The position numbers were made by a program, and so were the translations under genes. From Nitratireductor pacificus pht-3B (GTDB lineage Bacteria; Pseudomonadota; Alphaproteobacteria; Rhizobiales; Rhizobiaceae), in assembly GCF_000300335.1 (NCBI RefSeq), contig NZ_AMRM01000003.1:184132-248131 (forward strand): DNA of 64,000 bases, read 5' to 3'. Of the stretch, positions 35,315-44,533 are shown piece after piece. Under the pieces are notes generated by a model. The model saw only the letters and a list, made by a program, of their open reading frames with translations, searched no databases and was not told the origin of the DNA. The number at the start of each line of letters is the position of its first letter. Position 1 is the stretch's first letter.

Positions 35315-37399
35315 ATGAAAGTCCGCGCCGCCCTTCTTCCTTTCCTGCTGGCCCTCGCGCCGGTGTGTGGCCTGACGCAGGCCGCCGCCGCGCAGGACCT
35401 GCCTGCGGTCGCGCCGACGCCGTTTGCCCGGCCCAATGCGGTGACCGCGCCGGAAGCCGCCATCGACCAGGTGACGAGAACCGCGACCGTCAGACCAACC
35501 CTGCCCGACGGCCTTGATGGAAGAGACGCGCAGGCGATGCTCGCCGGGCTCGATGCGCTTTCACTCGGCCGGCTCGACGAGGCCCGACACCTGCGCGACG
35601 GCCTCCCCCGCAAGGCGCTGGAACGGCGGCTTCTGTCCTGGGCCATCGCCGTTTCGGGCCTTCAGGGGCTGACAAGCGCCGAGATCGCCGCGACGGCGGA
35701 GGATCTGTCCGGCTGGCCGGACATCGCCGGCCTGCGCGCGCATGGGGAGCGCGCGCTCTACCGCGAAAACGCCTCGCCCCGAACCGTCCTCGACATCTTC
35801 GCCCAGAGAAAACCGGAGACCTATGAGGGCGCGCTGGCCCTGGCCCGCGCGCATCTGGCGCTTGGCCAGCAGGACCAAGCGCGCGCCGTCCTGTCGCCCG
35901 TCTGGCGGCAAGCCAAGCTCTCGGCCGCGCAGGAGACCGCCTTTCTCCGCGAATTCGGCGCGCTGATCCCGGCCGCCGACCACCGTTTCCGCATGGAACG
36001 CATGCTCTATGAGGACCGCGTGCGCTCGGCCGAGCGGGTGGCGAAGCTCGGCAATGGCGAGGCTCTGGCGAAGGCCTGGGCCGCCGTCATCCGCGGCGGC
36101 AGGGACGCGCCCAAGCTGCTCGATGCGGTTCCGAAGGAACAGCGCAGCGCCGGCTATCTCTTCGCCCGGACCCGCCATCTGCGCCGGGCGGGCGATTACT
36201 CCGAGGCCGCTGCCGTGATGCTGCGCGCGCCGCGCGATGCCGCCGCGCTGGTCGATCCCGACGAATGGTGGATCGAGCGGCGTGCCCTTTCGCGCGAACT
36301 GCTCGACGCCGGCGACGCCGGGACCGCCTACCGCGTGGCCGCCGCGCACGCCGCCGAAAGTCCGGCGCGCGCCGCCGACGCCGAGTTCCACGCAGGCTGG
36401 TACGCGCTGCGCCACCTGGACGACGCCGGCCGCGCGGCGACGCATTTCCTGCGCATCGCCGCTCTCTCGGAGGGACCGATCTCCAACGCCCGCGCCTATT
36501 ACTGGCTCGGCCGCGCGGCGGAGGCCGGCGGGCCGGGCGATGCCACGCAGTATTATGAGCGCGCCGCCTCCTTTGGCGCGGCGTTCTACGGCCAGCTTGC
36601 AGCCGCAAAGCTCGGCCGCTCGGCGTTGGCGGCCGCCTATCCCGTTCCCACCGACGCGGAACGGCGACGGTTCTCGGCGCGCGAGACCGTGCGCGCCATC
36701 AGGCTTCTGGAAGGCACGGCCCATGAATGGCGCGCCGCTGCCCTCTACCGCGACCTGGCGGGCATGCTCACCAATCCCGGCGAACTGGCCCTGCTGGCGA
36801 TGATGGCGGAAAGGCGCGGCGACCACATGTTGGCGCTGCGCGTCGGCAAGATCGCGGCCGGCCGCGGCATGAGCATCGGGTCGCTGGCGCATCCGCTGGG
36901 GGCCATCCCCTCGGAGGCGTCGATCCCGCCCGACCGGAAGGCGCTCGCCTATGCGGTGGCGCGGCAGGAGACCGAGTTCAACGGCGGCGCCGTCTCACCC
37001 GCCGGCGCGCGTGGACTGCTGCAGCTCATGCCGGCAACGGCGCGGGAGATGGCGCGCAGGAGCGGCCTGCCCTATTCGCGCGACCGGCTGACGCAGGATA
37101 CGGCCTACAACGCGACGCTCGGCTCGGCCTATCTCGACGAGCAGCTCGAGCGTTTCGCCGGGTCCTATGTGCTGACCTTCGCCGGTTACAATGCCGGCCC
37201 GCGCCGCGCTTCCGATTGGGTCGAGCGCTATGGCGACCCGCGCGGGCAGAACATCGACGCCGTGGTCGACTGGATCGAGCGCATCCCCTTCGCCGAGACG
37301 CGCAACTATGTGCAGCGGGTGATGGAGAACTACCAGGTCTACAAGATGCGCCTGTCCGGGCGGGTCGAGATCGAGGCGGACCTGGCGGCCGGCGGCTGA
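35315..37399 (+). CDS. Soluble lytic murein transglycosylase
   Basis: 694 aa from the ATG at 35315, where a signal peptide begins (KVRAALLPFLLALAPVCGL, cut after AAAA). A long alpha-superhelical domain (about 60-500) is followed by the Slt catalytic domain: VARQETEFNGGAVSPAGARG with the catalytic Glu, LLQLMPATAREMARRSGL, and TFAGYNAGPRRASDWVERYG. Cleaves peptidoglycan to 1,6-anhydro-muropeptides in the periplasm. Slightly longer than E. coli Slt70 (645 aa). It stands alone, divergent from dapA. Confidence 0.93.
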   Translation: MKVRAALLPFLLALAPVCGLTQAAAAQDLPAVAPTPFARPNAVTAPEAAIDQVTRTATVRPTLPDGLDGRDAQAMLAGLDALSLGRLDEARHLRDGLPRKALERRLLSWAIAVSGLQGLTSAEIAATAEDLSGWPDIAGLRAHGERALYRENASPRTVLDIFAQRKPETYEGALALARAHLALGQQDQARAVLSPVWRQAKLSAAQETAFLREFGALIPAADHRFRMERMLYEDRVRSAERVAKLGNGEALAKAWAAVIRGGRDAPKLLDAVPKEQRSAGYLFARTRHLRRAGDYSEAAAVMLRAPRDAAALVDPDEWWIERRALSRELLDAGDAGTAYRVAAAHAAESPARAADAEFHAGWYALRHLDDAGRAATHFLRIAALSEGPISNARAYYWLGRAAEAGGPGDATQYYERAASFGAAFYGQLAAAKLGRSALAAAYPVPTDAERRRFSARETVRAIRLLEGTAHEWRAAALYRDLAGMLTNPGELALLAMMAERRGDHMLALRVGKIAAGRGMSIGSLAHPLGAIPSEASIPPDRKALAYAVARQETEFNGGAVSPAGARGLLQLMPATAREMARRSGLPYSRDRLTQDTAYNATLGSAYLDEQLERFAGSYVLTFAGYNAGPRRASDWVERYGDPRGQNIDAVVDWIERIPFAETRNYVQRVMENYQVYKMRLSGRVEIEADLAAGG

Positions 37400-37560
37400 T
37401 TCACGGCAAGCCCTTCCTTTCAGGCATTCTGCCGCTCGCCTTGCGTCGCCGCCGCGCGCTCCCGAGTCATCGACGGGCCATGCCGCCATCTTCCTGCTTC
37501 TCCGTGCCTCTGCAGGCGTCAGGCGTTTCCACCGCACCGCAAGATACTCTATAGCTGTCG

Positions 37561-38472
37561 ATGCGGAAGCGGATCGTGCAGACGGAGGACGGGGCGCCGG
37601 TGGCCGACGAGACCTATAGCGACATCTATTATTCGGCGCAGGACGGGCTTCGCCTGCACGCCCGGCTCTACGGCGCCGGCAATGGCGGCCTGCCCGTCAT
37701 CTGCCTGCCCGGTCTGTCGCGCAACGCGCGCGACTTCCACGCCCTGGCGGTGCTCCTCTCCCAGAAGCACGGGCGCAGGGTCGCCGCCTTCGACTATCGC
37801 GGCCGCGGGCTTTCCGACTACGATCCGGACTGGAAGCGCTATGACGTGGCGGTGGAGGCCGCCGACATCCTGGCGGGCCTGACCGTGATGGGGATCGAGC
37901 ATGGCGCCTTCATCGGCACGTCGCGCGGCGGGCTGATCGCGATGGTCCTCGCCGCGACGCGGCCGGCGGCGCTGAAGGCGGTGATTCTCAACGATATCGG
38001 CCCGGTGATCGACGGCCATGGCCTGGCGCATATCCGCTCCTATCTGAAACGCGCGCCGCGCCCGCGCAACCTCGCCGAGGCCGTCGTGATCCAGAAGGCG
38101 GCGCATGGCGACGATTTTTCCGCCCTGACGGATGCCGACTGGGCGCGCTTCGCCGAAGCGCTCTACCGGGAAAAGGACGGTTTCCTGTCGCCGGACTTCG
38201 ACCCCAGGCTCCTGAAGGCGCTGCAGGCGATTGACCTCGACCAGCCCCTGCCCGCCCTGTGGCCGCAATTCGACGGGCTCGCTGCCATGCCCCTGATGGC
38301 GATCCGCGGCGCAAACTCCCGCCTGCTCTCGGCGCAGACGCTGGCGGAAATGGCGGCGCGCAATCCGGCGATGGAACAGATCACCGTCGAGGGTCAGGGA
38401 CATGCGCCGCTGCTTGAAACCGGAGACCTGCCGAAGCGCATCGCCGCCTTCATCCGGAAGGCCGAGCGGTAG
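37561..38472 (+). CDS. Alpha/beta-fold hydrolase
   Basis: 303 aa. Oxyanion region LPGLSRNARDFHALAVLL, DYRGRGLSDYD, nucleophile elbow GTSRGG with the catalytic Ser, and the late His in GQGHAPLL. The segment that normally carries the catalytic Asp reads AIRGANSRLLS; related proteins that I recall have Asp where this has Arg, so the acid may come from elsewhere or be absent. Substrate unknown. It follows the transglycosylase by 161 bp. Confidence 0.87.
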   Translation: MRKRIVQTEDGAPVADETYSDIYYSAQDGLRLHARLYGAGNGGLPVICLPGLSRNARDFHALAVLLSQKHGRRVAAFDYRGRGLSDYDPDWKRYDVAVEAADILAGLTVMGIEHGAFIGTSRGGLIAMVLAATRPAALKAVILNDIGPVIDGHGLAHIRSYLKRAPRPRNLAEAVVIQKAAHGDDFSALTDADWARFAEALYREKDGFLSPDFDPRLLKALQAIDLDQPLPALWPQFDGLAAMPLMAIRGANSRLLSAQTLAEMAARNPAMEQITVEGQGHAPLLETGDLPKRIAAFIRKAER

Positions 38473-38482
38473 AGCATTTTGC

Positions 38483-38551
38483 TGTCAGGCGGCAGCACCT
38501 GACGTCCGGGCAATGCAGAGGGACAGCGTCCCTTGCGCGTCCGAATGGACG
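38483..38551. repeat. REP-like hairpins downstream of the hydrolase
   Basis: Two short palindromes occur close together: GTCAGG...CCTGAC (38484-38503) and CGTCC-GAAT-GGACG (38537-38550), the second within GCGCGT...ACGCGC. A second CACCTGACG string occurs about 110 bp further on. They lie between the convergent hydrolase and integrase genes. They resemble dispersed intergenic palindromes of Hyphomicrobiales and may double as terminators. Confidence 0.5.
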
Positions 38552-38720
38552 TAACGCGCCGTAGAGCGGTTCCCGTTTGACGGCCGCGTTATACCACCGG
38601 ATGGAATCACCTGACGCCCGCAAGCGCAGAGAAGCACGCAGAGGGAACGGAACAGCGTTTCTGTGAAACGATGAACCGACCCAGAGGCGACGCGCCTCGC
38701 CGTCCCGGCCGCTTCCGTTC

Positions 38721-39665
38721 TCAGTCGCGGCCGGCTTTCTTCCCACGGCCGGTCCTGCGGCAGCCTTCGAGCACGCTCACGCAGGGGTCCAGATCGCTGG
38801 TCGCCAGATGGGCGTAGCGCATGGTCATGGTCAGCGTCTGGTGGCCGAGCCACATCTGGACGCGGCGCAGGTCGATCCCGCCCTGCACCAGCCGCGAGGC
38901 GCAGGTGTGGCGCAGCGCGTGCGGTACCACCTGATCGTCCTGAGACAGGCCGACCTCCGCTTTCGCCTCGTTCCAGACCGTGCGGTACTGCGCCTGGCGC
39001 AGCATCGCGAACGGACCCTTGGCACCGTCTTTGGGAATGGAAACCGCCTTCTGCGCGCGTTGGGTCAGAGGCACGGACCGGGCGCGGGCCGATTTGGTGA
39101 TCCAGAAGCTGGCGCGTCCGTCGATCACGTCGTTCCAGGTGAGACCGAGCGCCTCGCCCAGGCGACAGCCGGTGTCGACCAGAAAGACCGATAACCTGCC
39201 CATGTCCTCATTGCGTCGCCGGATGGCCGCGAACAGCATCTGCTCTTCGTCGCGCGAGAGGAAACGAATCCGTCCGGATCGCTCCTTCTGACGCCGGAAC
39301 TCCGGCAAGCTATGGATGTCGCCCATCTTATGCGCCTTCCGCAGAAGCTTGCTCAGCGCGGCCATCTTTCTGTTGATGGTCGCGTTGCTGTTTCCGCGGG
39401 CACGCAGTTTCCCGACCAGATCGTCAAGCGTTTCCTGGTCGAAGGCGCTAAAGCGCTGCCCCATCATGAGCTCGTCGAGCTCACCGATGAAGAAAGTGAC
39501 GTTGTATCTGTGCTTTCCCGGCTCCCAAAGTATGTCAGCATACTTTGCGAAGAGTTCTTTCAAACTAAACTCAGAAACGAGCCGAAGACGCTCGCTGCCA
39601 AACGTTACCGAATAGCGGGAAACCGATAGATTCCACTCGCCATCCGAATCGATTACCAAACTCAT
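38721..39665 (-). CDS. Tyrosine recombinase/integrase, orphan
   Basis: 314 aa. The N-terminal SAM-like DNA-binding domain ends near residue 130. The catalytic set is complete: R168 (DTGCRLGEALGL), K191 (ITKSARARSVPL), H249 and R252 (PHALRHTCASRL), H275 (WLGHQTL) and nucleophile Y284 (MRYAHL). No excisionase, phage or transfer gene is nearby, and no repeat of the tRNA-Ser 3' end was seen around it. The N-terminal part and upstream 380 bp are more AT-rich than neighbours, suggesting acquired DNA. It may be a solo XerC/D-like or remnant integrase. Confidence 0.9.
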   Translation of the reverse strand: MSLVIDSDGEWNLSVSRYSVTFGSERLRLVSEFSLKELFAKYADILWEPGKHRYNVTFFIGELDELMMGQRFSAFDQETLDDLVGKLRARGNSNATINRKMAALSKLLRKAHKMGDIHSLPEFRRQKERSGRIRFLSRDEEQMLFAAIRRRNEDMGRLSVFLVDTGCRLGEALGLTWNDVIDGRASFWITKSARARSVPLTQRAQKAVSIPKDGAKGPFAMLRQAQYRTVWNEAKAEVGLSQDDQVVPHALRHTCASRLVQGGIDLRRVQMWLGHQTLTMTMRYAHLATSDLDPCVSVLEGCRRTGRGKKAGRD

Positions 39666-40048
39666 GTTGGGTAATTTCCCGGACGCGTTATGTTTCTACT
39701 GTCGGTATCCCTCTGAGTGCCGCCCCACCCCTGAAGCTGTAAAATCTCAGTTTCCCCAAACGTATTTCAGTCCCCAGAAGGATACTACTGCTGTCCGCTC
39801 AGGAAGGTCCATCGTTTTTTGCACACTCCCGGATCATTGTTCATAAACCATTGACCGAGAGGTATTTTTTAGGCGGTCCTTTTGACCACCGAGTGGGTAC
39901 GGCTTCGAAAGCCGAGCCGTTCATCCCTGTCAAACCTCTCCACACAGCCGGGAACCGGCCAGGTGGCGCCCGCGCGCCGACAGGAAATTCCGGAAATGAA
40001 GCCCGGCGGTATGCCGCCGGGCTTCACATTCCTACCTAAGCGCTTGGC
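39666..40048. other. Intergenic region between integrase and porin genes
   Basis: 383 bp, AT-richer than average near the integrase. It contains the porin-1 terminator hairpin (39998-40025) and should hold the integrase promoter. A 60-codon frame at 39664-39846 has no ribosome-binding site and was not called. Confidence 0.5.
39998..40025 (-). terminator. Hairpin terminator of porin 1
   Basis: GAAGCCCGGCGG (39998-40009) pairs perfectly with CCGCCGGGCTTC (40014-40025) around a 4-nt loop, 23 bp after the porin stop. On the minus strand it is followed by a weak ATTTCC tract. The 12-bp GC-rich stem and position fit a terminator. Confidence 0.7.
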
Positions 40049-41191
40049 TTAGAAGTCACGCTGGAAGCGCAGGAAGCCGTTCCAGCCATCGAAATCGCCA
40101 GCAGGCGTGTCGAGCTTGCCGTAGTTGACCGCCAGCTTCGCGTTGAAGTTCTCGACGATCGTGTAATCGACGGTTGCACCAACGCTGAGGAAGTTAACAT
40201 CGCCACCGAACGTGGTCGAAACCAGGTCATGACCAACGTCGCTGTAGTACTGCGCACCAAGCGAAGCCTTCAGCTTCGGCGTGAACTTGTAGCCGATCAA
40301 GCCGCCGACGGACCACTCGGAACCAAACCGGAGCGAAGATGCATAGCCGGTTCCCGTAACGTTGAACGGATCGACGGAGTAGAAGTTCATGCCGCTTTCG
40401 TAGGTGGCAATGGCTTCAACCCAGAGGCGGTCAGACAGGTCTGCCTTGACGATACCCTTGACGGCGAACTCTTCAGCCGTGGCGTCGTAAGCAGCCCAGA
40501 GGTTTACGCTACCCCAACCCTGGGTAAGACCGACCTTACCAACAACGTTCGGCGTGTAGTCGTAGTTCGTGTCAGCTTCTTCGAGCGCCAGGGTCACAGC
40601 GACGCCGTTGCCGGGCACGAAGGTGTAGCTGATGAAGTGAACGCGATCACCGCCACCGCTGTCGAACTCACCGGACAGGCCGGCGTCGTAGAGCGTGTCG
40701 GAGAGACCCATGGAGAGGCCGCCGAGCGAAATGATTGCCTGCTGGAGGCCGACGGACGAACCAACGCCGAGCGACAGAGCATCGCCGTCGTTGACACCAG
40801 GCGCCGGGAGAGGACCAGCAGTGGTTGCCCACGGCGTTGGCGAACCGGCCGGCGTGTAGCCAGCGTGGTTGCTGTCAGCGCGCAGCTTGATGAAGGCGCC
40901 GAGCGTGCCGTACTCGGTCTCCGAGCGGGCGTCGATGTTCAGCTCGCCGCGAGCGAACTTCTTCCAGCCGTCGTCGTCCTCGGTCCAGTTGATCTGGTAG
41001 CGAACCATGCCGCTGATCTTGAGGCAGGTCTCGGTGCCGGGGATGTAGAAGAAGCCTGCGCCGTAGACGTCGCAAACGCGGACATATTCCATCGCTTCCG
41101 GCTCGGGGACGACGATCGGATCGGCAGCCTTGGCGCCGGTCGCAGCGGCCATCAGGGCCGCGGAGCCAATCAGAAGGCTCTTGAGTTTCAT
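40049..41191 (-). CDS. Hyphomicrobiales porin, copy 1
   Basis: 380 aa from the ATG at 41191, which follows a GGAGGTC site. A 22-residue signal peptide (KSLLIGSAALMAAATGAKA) is followed by the family opening VRVCDVYGAGFFYIPGTETC with two conserved cysteines. Alternating beta-strands continue to the last strand GFLRFQRDF with terminal Phe, the outer-membrane insertion signal. Known: 16-stranded trimeric diffusion porins of the Omp2b family. It faces away from copy 2, and the first 217 bp of the two genes are almost identical. Confidence 0.93.
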   Translation of the reverse strand: MKLKSLLIGSAALMAAATGAKAADPIVVPEPEAMEYVRVCDVYGAGFFYIPGTETCLKISGMVRYQINWTEDDDGWKKFARGELNIDARSETEYGTLGAFIKLRADSNHAGYTPAGSPTPWATTAGPLPAPGVNDGDALSLGVGSSVGLQQAIISLGGLSMGLSDTLYDAGLSGEFDSGGGDRVHFISYTFVPGNGVAVTLALEEADTNYDYTPNVVGKVGLTQGWGSVNLWAAYDATAEEFAVKGIVKADLSDRLWVEAIATYESGMNFYSVDPFNVTGTGYASSLRFGSEWSVGGLIGYKFTPKLKASLGAQYYSDVGHDLVSTTFGGDVNFLSVGATVDYTIVENFNAKLAVNYGKLDTPAGDFDGWNGFLRFQRDF

Positions 41192-41450
41192 GTTCTGACC
41201 TCCAGTCAGAATCGCTGAAATCTCAAGGGAAAAAGAGGCAAGCAATTGATGTTAAACGGTTAATAAAAGATCTCTGCGGCCATGCCTCTCGAATCCGCTG
41301 CAAAAGCGGAACAATGGAAACGCTAGGGAAACAGGGCCGGGAGACCGAGAGAGGTTCCAGAATCGGCGCCAAAGGCCGCGACCGCGGCCCGGGCTTTCGC
41401 CCGCCCCCGCGGAGGTGTCGAGTGAAGCGAGACTGCCGTGAGCGCGATAA

Positions 41451-41540
41451 TGGCGGAGAGGATGGGATTCGAACCCACGAGACCCTTCCGGGTCTACTCC
41501 CTTAGCAGGGGAGCGCCTTCGACCACTCGGCCACCTCTCC
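41451..41540 (-). tRNA. tRNA-Ser (anticodon GCU)
   Basis: 90 nt including an encoded CCA (41451-41453). Acceptor GGAGAGG pairs with CCTCTCC, discriminator G. The anticodon GCT is at 41506-41504 within CCCTGCTAAGGG. A long variable arm (AGACCCGGAAGGGTCT) marks a class II serine tRNA, and the T-loop is GGTTCGAATCC. It reads AGC/AGU codons. It lies between the two divergent porin genes. Confidence 0.95.
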
Positions 41541-42021
41541 GGCGAAAGGCTGGATAAAGAAAACCCGCCGCACAATCAATACGGCATTCGCCTTTCACCG
41601 CCCTATTATAGTGTCGCGGCACACGGAGGAAGCCGTTTCGTGCTCCCGGCGCGCATTCCGGGGCGCTGCGAACCGGGAATCGGTGCCGCCCGGCGAATCT
41701 CCGGTCCACGATTCGTCGTGCCGGCGGTGCATTTCGCGACGAATGAGCCGACGAACAGTGTCCTGGCGGGCGCCAAGAGTTAAAAAAGTCTGACCCGCAC
41801 CGCCAGATCGTGTCATTTGTGCAACAGGCGGAACGGATAGCATGTCGCTACCGCCTCTCGCCGCGTAATCGCAGTTGAACCGGCGATCCGCATGAGTAAT
41901 GTCAGGCTCGGAAAGGGGCGTGAAAGCGCAAACTTTTCTTTTCTTGGGGATGGGGCAGGGAACGCTGTCCTTCAGCAAAATACCCAGACCCGTATTTAGA
42001 ACTTTGACTGGAGGTCAGAAC
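41541..42021. other. Intergenic region between tRNA-Ser and porin 2
   Basis: 481 bp with no supported gene; translated frames here are shadows. It must carry the tRNA-Ser promoter on the minus strand and the porin-2 promoter on the plus strand. The last 17 bp belong to the porin inverted repeat. Confidence 0.5.
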
Positions 42022-43134
42022 ATGAAACTCAAGAGCCTTCTGATTGGCTCCGCGGCCCTGATGGCCGCTGCGACCGGCGCCAAGGCTGCCGATCCGATCG
42101 TCGTCCCCGAGCCGGAAGCGATGGAATATGTCCGCGTTTGCGACGTCTACGGCGCAGGCTTCTTCTACATCCCCGGCACCGAGACCTGCCTCAAGATTAG
42201 CGGCATGGTTCGCTACCAGATGGGCTTCTCGAACGGCGACTTCGGTGATTCCGATGGCTGGGACAAGTATGCTCGCGGCGAGCTGAACATCGACGCCCGC
42301 TCGGAGACCGAGTACGGCACGCTCGGCGCCTTCATCAAGCTGCGCGGCACCAGCTCCAACGACTCGGCTCTGGCGACCGTTGGCCTGAACGAGGGTGATG
42401 CATACTCGCACGGTGTGACGAGCTCGGGTGTGAACCTGCAGCAGGCGATCATCTCGCTCGGCGGCCTCTCGATGGGTATGTCCGACTCGATCTGGGATAC
42501 GGGCCTCCATGGTGAGCAGGACCGCGGCTACTTCCCGTACTCGCGCGTTCACTTCATCGGCTACAACTTCGTAGGCGGCAACGGCTGGTCGTTCACCGCC
42601 ATGCTCGAAGAAGCCGACGAAGACTACGATTGGACCCCGAATGTGGTCGGTCGCGTCGGCCTCACCCAGGGCTGGGGCTCCGCGAACCTCTATGCCGCGT
42701 ACGACGCAACGGCTGAAGAATTCGCGATCAAGGGCATCATCAAGGCGAACCTCACCGATCGCCTCTTCGTCGAAGCCCTCGCCCAGTACGAAAGCGGCAT
42801 CAGCTTCTACTCGGCCAACCCGTTCGACGGCATCGCCACGACCACCTACGCCGGCACCGCGATTCACCCGGGCGCCGAATGGACCGTGGCTGCTGTGCTC
42901 GGCTTCAAGGCCACGCCGAAGCTGACCGCTTCTATCGGCGGCGCGTACTACAGCAACGTCGGTCATGACGTCGCTCTGGTTGACGTCGATGCCTGGAACC
43001 TCGGCACGACCCTGGACTACCAGATCGTCCAGAACTTCAACGCGAAGCTTGCCGTCAACTACACCAGCTTCGACACGCCGGCCGGCGATCTCGACCAGTG
43101 GCACGGCTTCCTCCGCTTCCAGCGCGACTTCTAA
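42022..43134 (+). CDS. Hyphomicrobiales porin, copy 2
   Basis: 370 aa from the ATG at 42022 behind the same GGAGGTC site as copy 1. Signal peptide and first mature strands are identical to copy 1. The middle differs, mainly in the predicted loops (for example the YFPYSRVHFIGYNFVGGNGW section), while the end GFLRFQRDF is again shared. Loop differences imply altered pore selectivity or surface epitopes. A strong terminator follows 27 bp after the stop. Confidence 0.93.
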   Translation: MKLKSLLIGSAALMAAATGAKAADPIVVPEPEAMEYVRVCDVYGAGFFYIPGTETCLKISGMVRYQMGFSNGDFGDSDGWDKYARGELNIDARSETEYGTLGAFIKLRGTSSNDSALATVGLNEGDAYSHGVTSSGVNLQQAIISLGGLSMGMSDSIWDTGLHGEQDRGYFPYSRVHFIGYNFVGGNGWSFTAMLEEADEDYDWTPNVVGRVGLTQGWGSANLYAAYDATAEEFAIKGIIKANLTDRLFVEALAQYESGISFYSANPFDGIATTTYAGTAIHPGAEWTVAAVLGFKATPKLTASIGGAYYSNVGHDVALVDVDAWNLGTTLDYQIVQNFNAKLAVNYTSFDTPAGDLDQWHGFLRFQRDF

Positions 43135-43160
43135 TCCGAAGTCCCGTTACTGGATAAGGC

Positions 43161-43193
43161 AAGGCCCGGGATTTTCCCGGGCCTTGTTTTTTT
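43161..43193 (+). terminator. Rho-independent terminator of porin 2
   Basis: AAGGCCCGGG-ATTTT-CCCGGGCCTT, a 10-bp perfect stem, followed by GTTTTTTT. Textbook form, 27 bp after the stop codon. Confidence 0.92.
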
Positions 43194-43308
43194 GCCCGAC
43201 ATCGCGCGGGCTGCTTCCTCTCTCCGCGCGGCGGCAAAAGCTGTACCGTTCGCGCCGGGCTTGCTGTAGGGTCGCGCCAGTTCCAACCGAAGCGCCGACC
43301 CTCATCCC

Positions 43309-44421
43309 ATGACATCACGCCCCCCGCTCACACCGCTCGCCGGCTCCCTGCCCTCCACCGTGCCGTTCGTCGGCCCGGAGACGCAGGAACGCGCCATGGG
43401 GCGTCCCTTCCGCGCCCGGCTCGGCGCCAATGAAAACGGTTTCGGCCCCTCGCCCCGCGTCATCGCCGCGATGAGCCAGGCGGCCGGCGACGTCTGGAAA
43501 TACGGCGACCCCGAAAGCTTCGCGCTGCGCAGCGCGCTCGCCGCCCGGCATGGCGTCGGCATCGGCAACATCGTTGTCGGCGAAGGCATCGATTCGCTGC
43601 TCGGCCTCGTCGCCCGGCTCTACATCGAGCCCGGCACGCCGGTCGTGACCTCGCTCGGCGGCTATCCGACTTTCAACTATCACGTCGCCGGTTTCGGCGG
43701 CCGTCTCGTCACGGTTCCCTACGACGGGGACCGCGAGAACCTCGAAGGGCTGCGGGAAGCGGCGATCCGGGAGCGCGCGCCGCTCGTCTATCTCGCCAAT
43801 CCCGACAATCCAATGGGCACGTGGTGGGACGGCGCGGAGATCGCGGCCTTCGCGGCAAGCCTGCCGGAAACGACCATGCTCGTCCTCGACGAGGCCTATG
43901 GCGAGACGGCGCCCGCATCGGCCCTGCCGCCCTTCGACACCGGACGGCCCAATCTCCTGCGCATGCGCACCTTCTCGAAGGCCTATGCGCTGGCCGGCAT
44001 GCGCTGCGGCTATGCCATCGGCGAGGCGGAGACGATCCGCGCCTTCGACAAGATCCGCAATCATTTCGGAATGCCGCTCATCACACAGGCGGCCAGCCTG
44101 GCCGCGCTCGAGGACGAAGCCCATCTCGCCGCGACGCTGGACAGGATCGCCGCATGCAGGAGGCGCATCGCCGGGATCGCCGCGGCGCATCATCTCAAGG
44201 CCGTCCCGTCGGCGACCAACTTCGTCGCCATCGATTGCGGCGGCAGGGAGATCGCCGAGGCGGTCATGCAGGGGCTTCTGGCGCGCGACGTTTTCGTGCG
44301 CAAGCCGGCGACACCCGGCCTCGACCGCTGCATCCGGGTCAGCGTCGGGCCGGAAGACGAGATCGCCTGCTTCGAGGAAGCCTTCGGCGAGGCGCTGGCG
44401 GCGGTCCACAACCGGCGCTGA
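43309..44421 (+). CDS. HisC-like PLP-dependent aminotransferase
   Basis: 370 aa fold-type I aminotransferase. RLGANENGFGPSPRVIAAM is the histidinol-phosphate aminotransferase-type opening, YLANPDNPMGTW holds the PLP-ring Asn, LDEAYGE the PLP Asp/Tyr, and RTFSKAYALAGMRCGYAIG carries the Schiff-base Lys. A late RVSVGPEDE provides the carboxylate-binding Arg. Not linked to other his genes, so it may act on another amino or imidazole compound; many Hyphomicrobiales carry more than one HisC-like enzyme. Confidence 0.88.
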   Translation: MTSRPPLTPLAGSLPSTVPFVGPETQERAMGRPFRARLGANENGFGPSPRVIAAMSQAAGDVWKYGDPESFALRSALAARHGVGIGNIVVGEGIDSLLGLVARLYIEPGTPVVTSLGGYPTFNYHVAGFGGRLVTVPYDGDRENLEGLREAAIRERAPLVYLANPDNPMGTWWDGAEIAAFAASLPETTMLVLDEAYGETAPASALPPFDTGRPNLLRMRTFSKAYALAGMRCGYAIGEAETIRAFDKIRNHFGMPLITQAASLAALEDEAHLAATLDRIAACRRRIAGIAAAHHLKAVPSATNFVAIDCGGREIAEAVMQGLLARDVFVRKPATPGLDRCIRVSVGPEDEIACFEEAFGEALAAVHNRR

Positions 44422-44489
44422 TGGCGGCGGAGCCTTGAGAAAGCGATTCCGCCGACCGCGCTAACCTTTTGTCCTTGCTGGTTTTCAGA

Positions 44490-44512
44490 GCGCCGGGACC
44501 GAATCCCGGCGC
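44490..44512. terminator. Hairpin between convergent aminotransferase and ribH
   Basis: GCGCCGGGA and TCCCGGCGC form a 9-bp perfect stem around CCGAA. It lies between convergent stops and could serve both sides, but T-runs are weak on either strand. Confidence 0.55.
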
Positions 44513-44533
44513 AAACTTCTTTCCACCGCGGTT

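Larger units (their letters stand above)
40992..42221. repeat. 217-bp near-perfect inverted repeat formed by the porin 5' ends
   Basis: Arms 40992-41208 and 42005-42221 are reverse complements differing at a single base. They cover the ribosome-binding site, signal peptide and first about 67 codons of each porin. The 796-bp interval between them contains tRNA-Ser. Further identical blocks occur deeper in the genes (for example the section encoding GELNIDARSETEYGTLGAFI), a mosaic typical of gene conversion. Confidence 0.9.

Noticed and set aside
41451..41540. Integrase attachment site in tRNA-Ser
   Set aside because: No repeat of the tRNA 3' end was found near the integrase or elsewhere in the window.
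41252..41575. 107-codon frame over the tRNA gene
   Set aside because: Peptide such as RWPSGRRRSPAKGVDPEGSR is the translation of a tRNA-Ser sequence.
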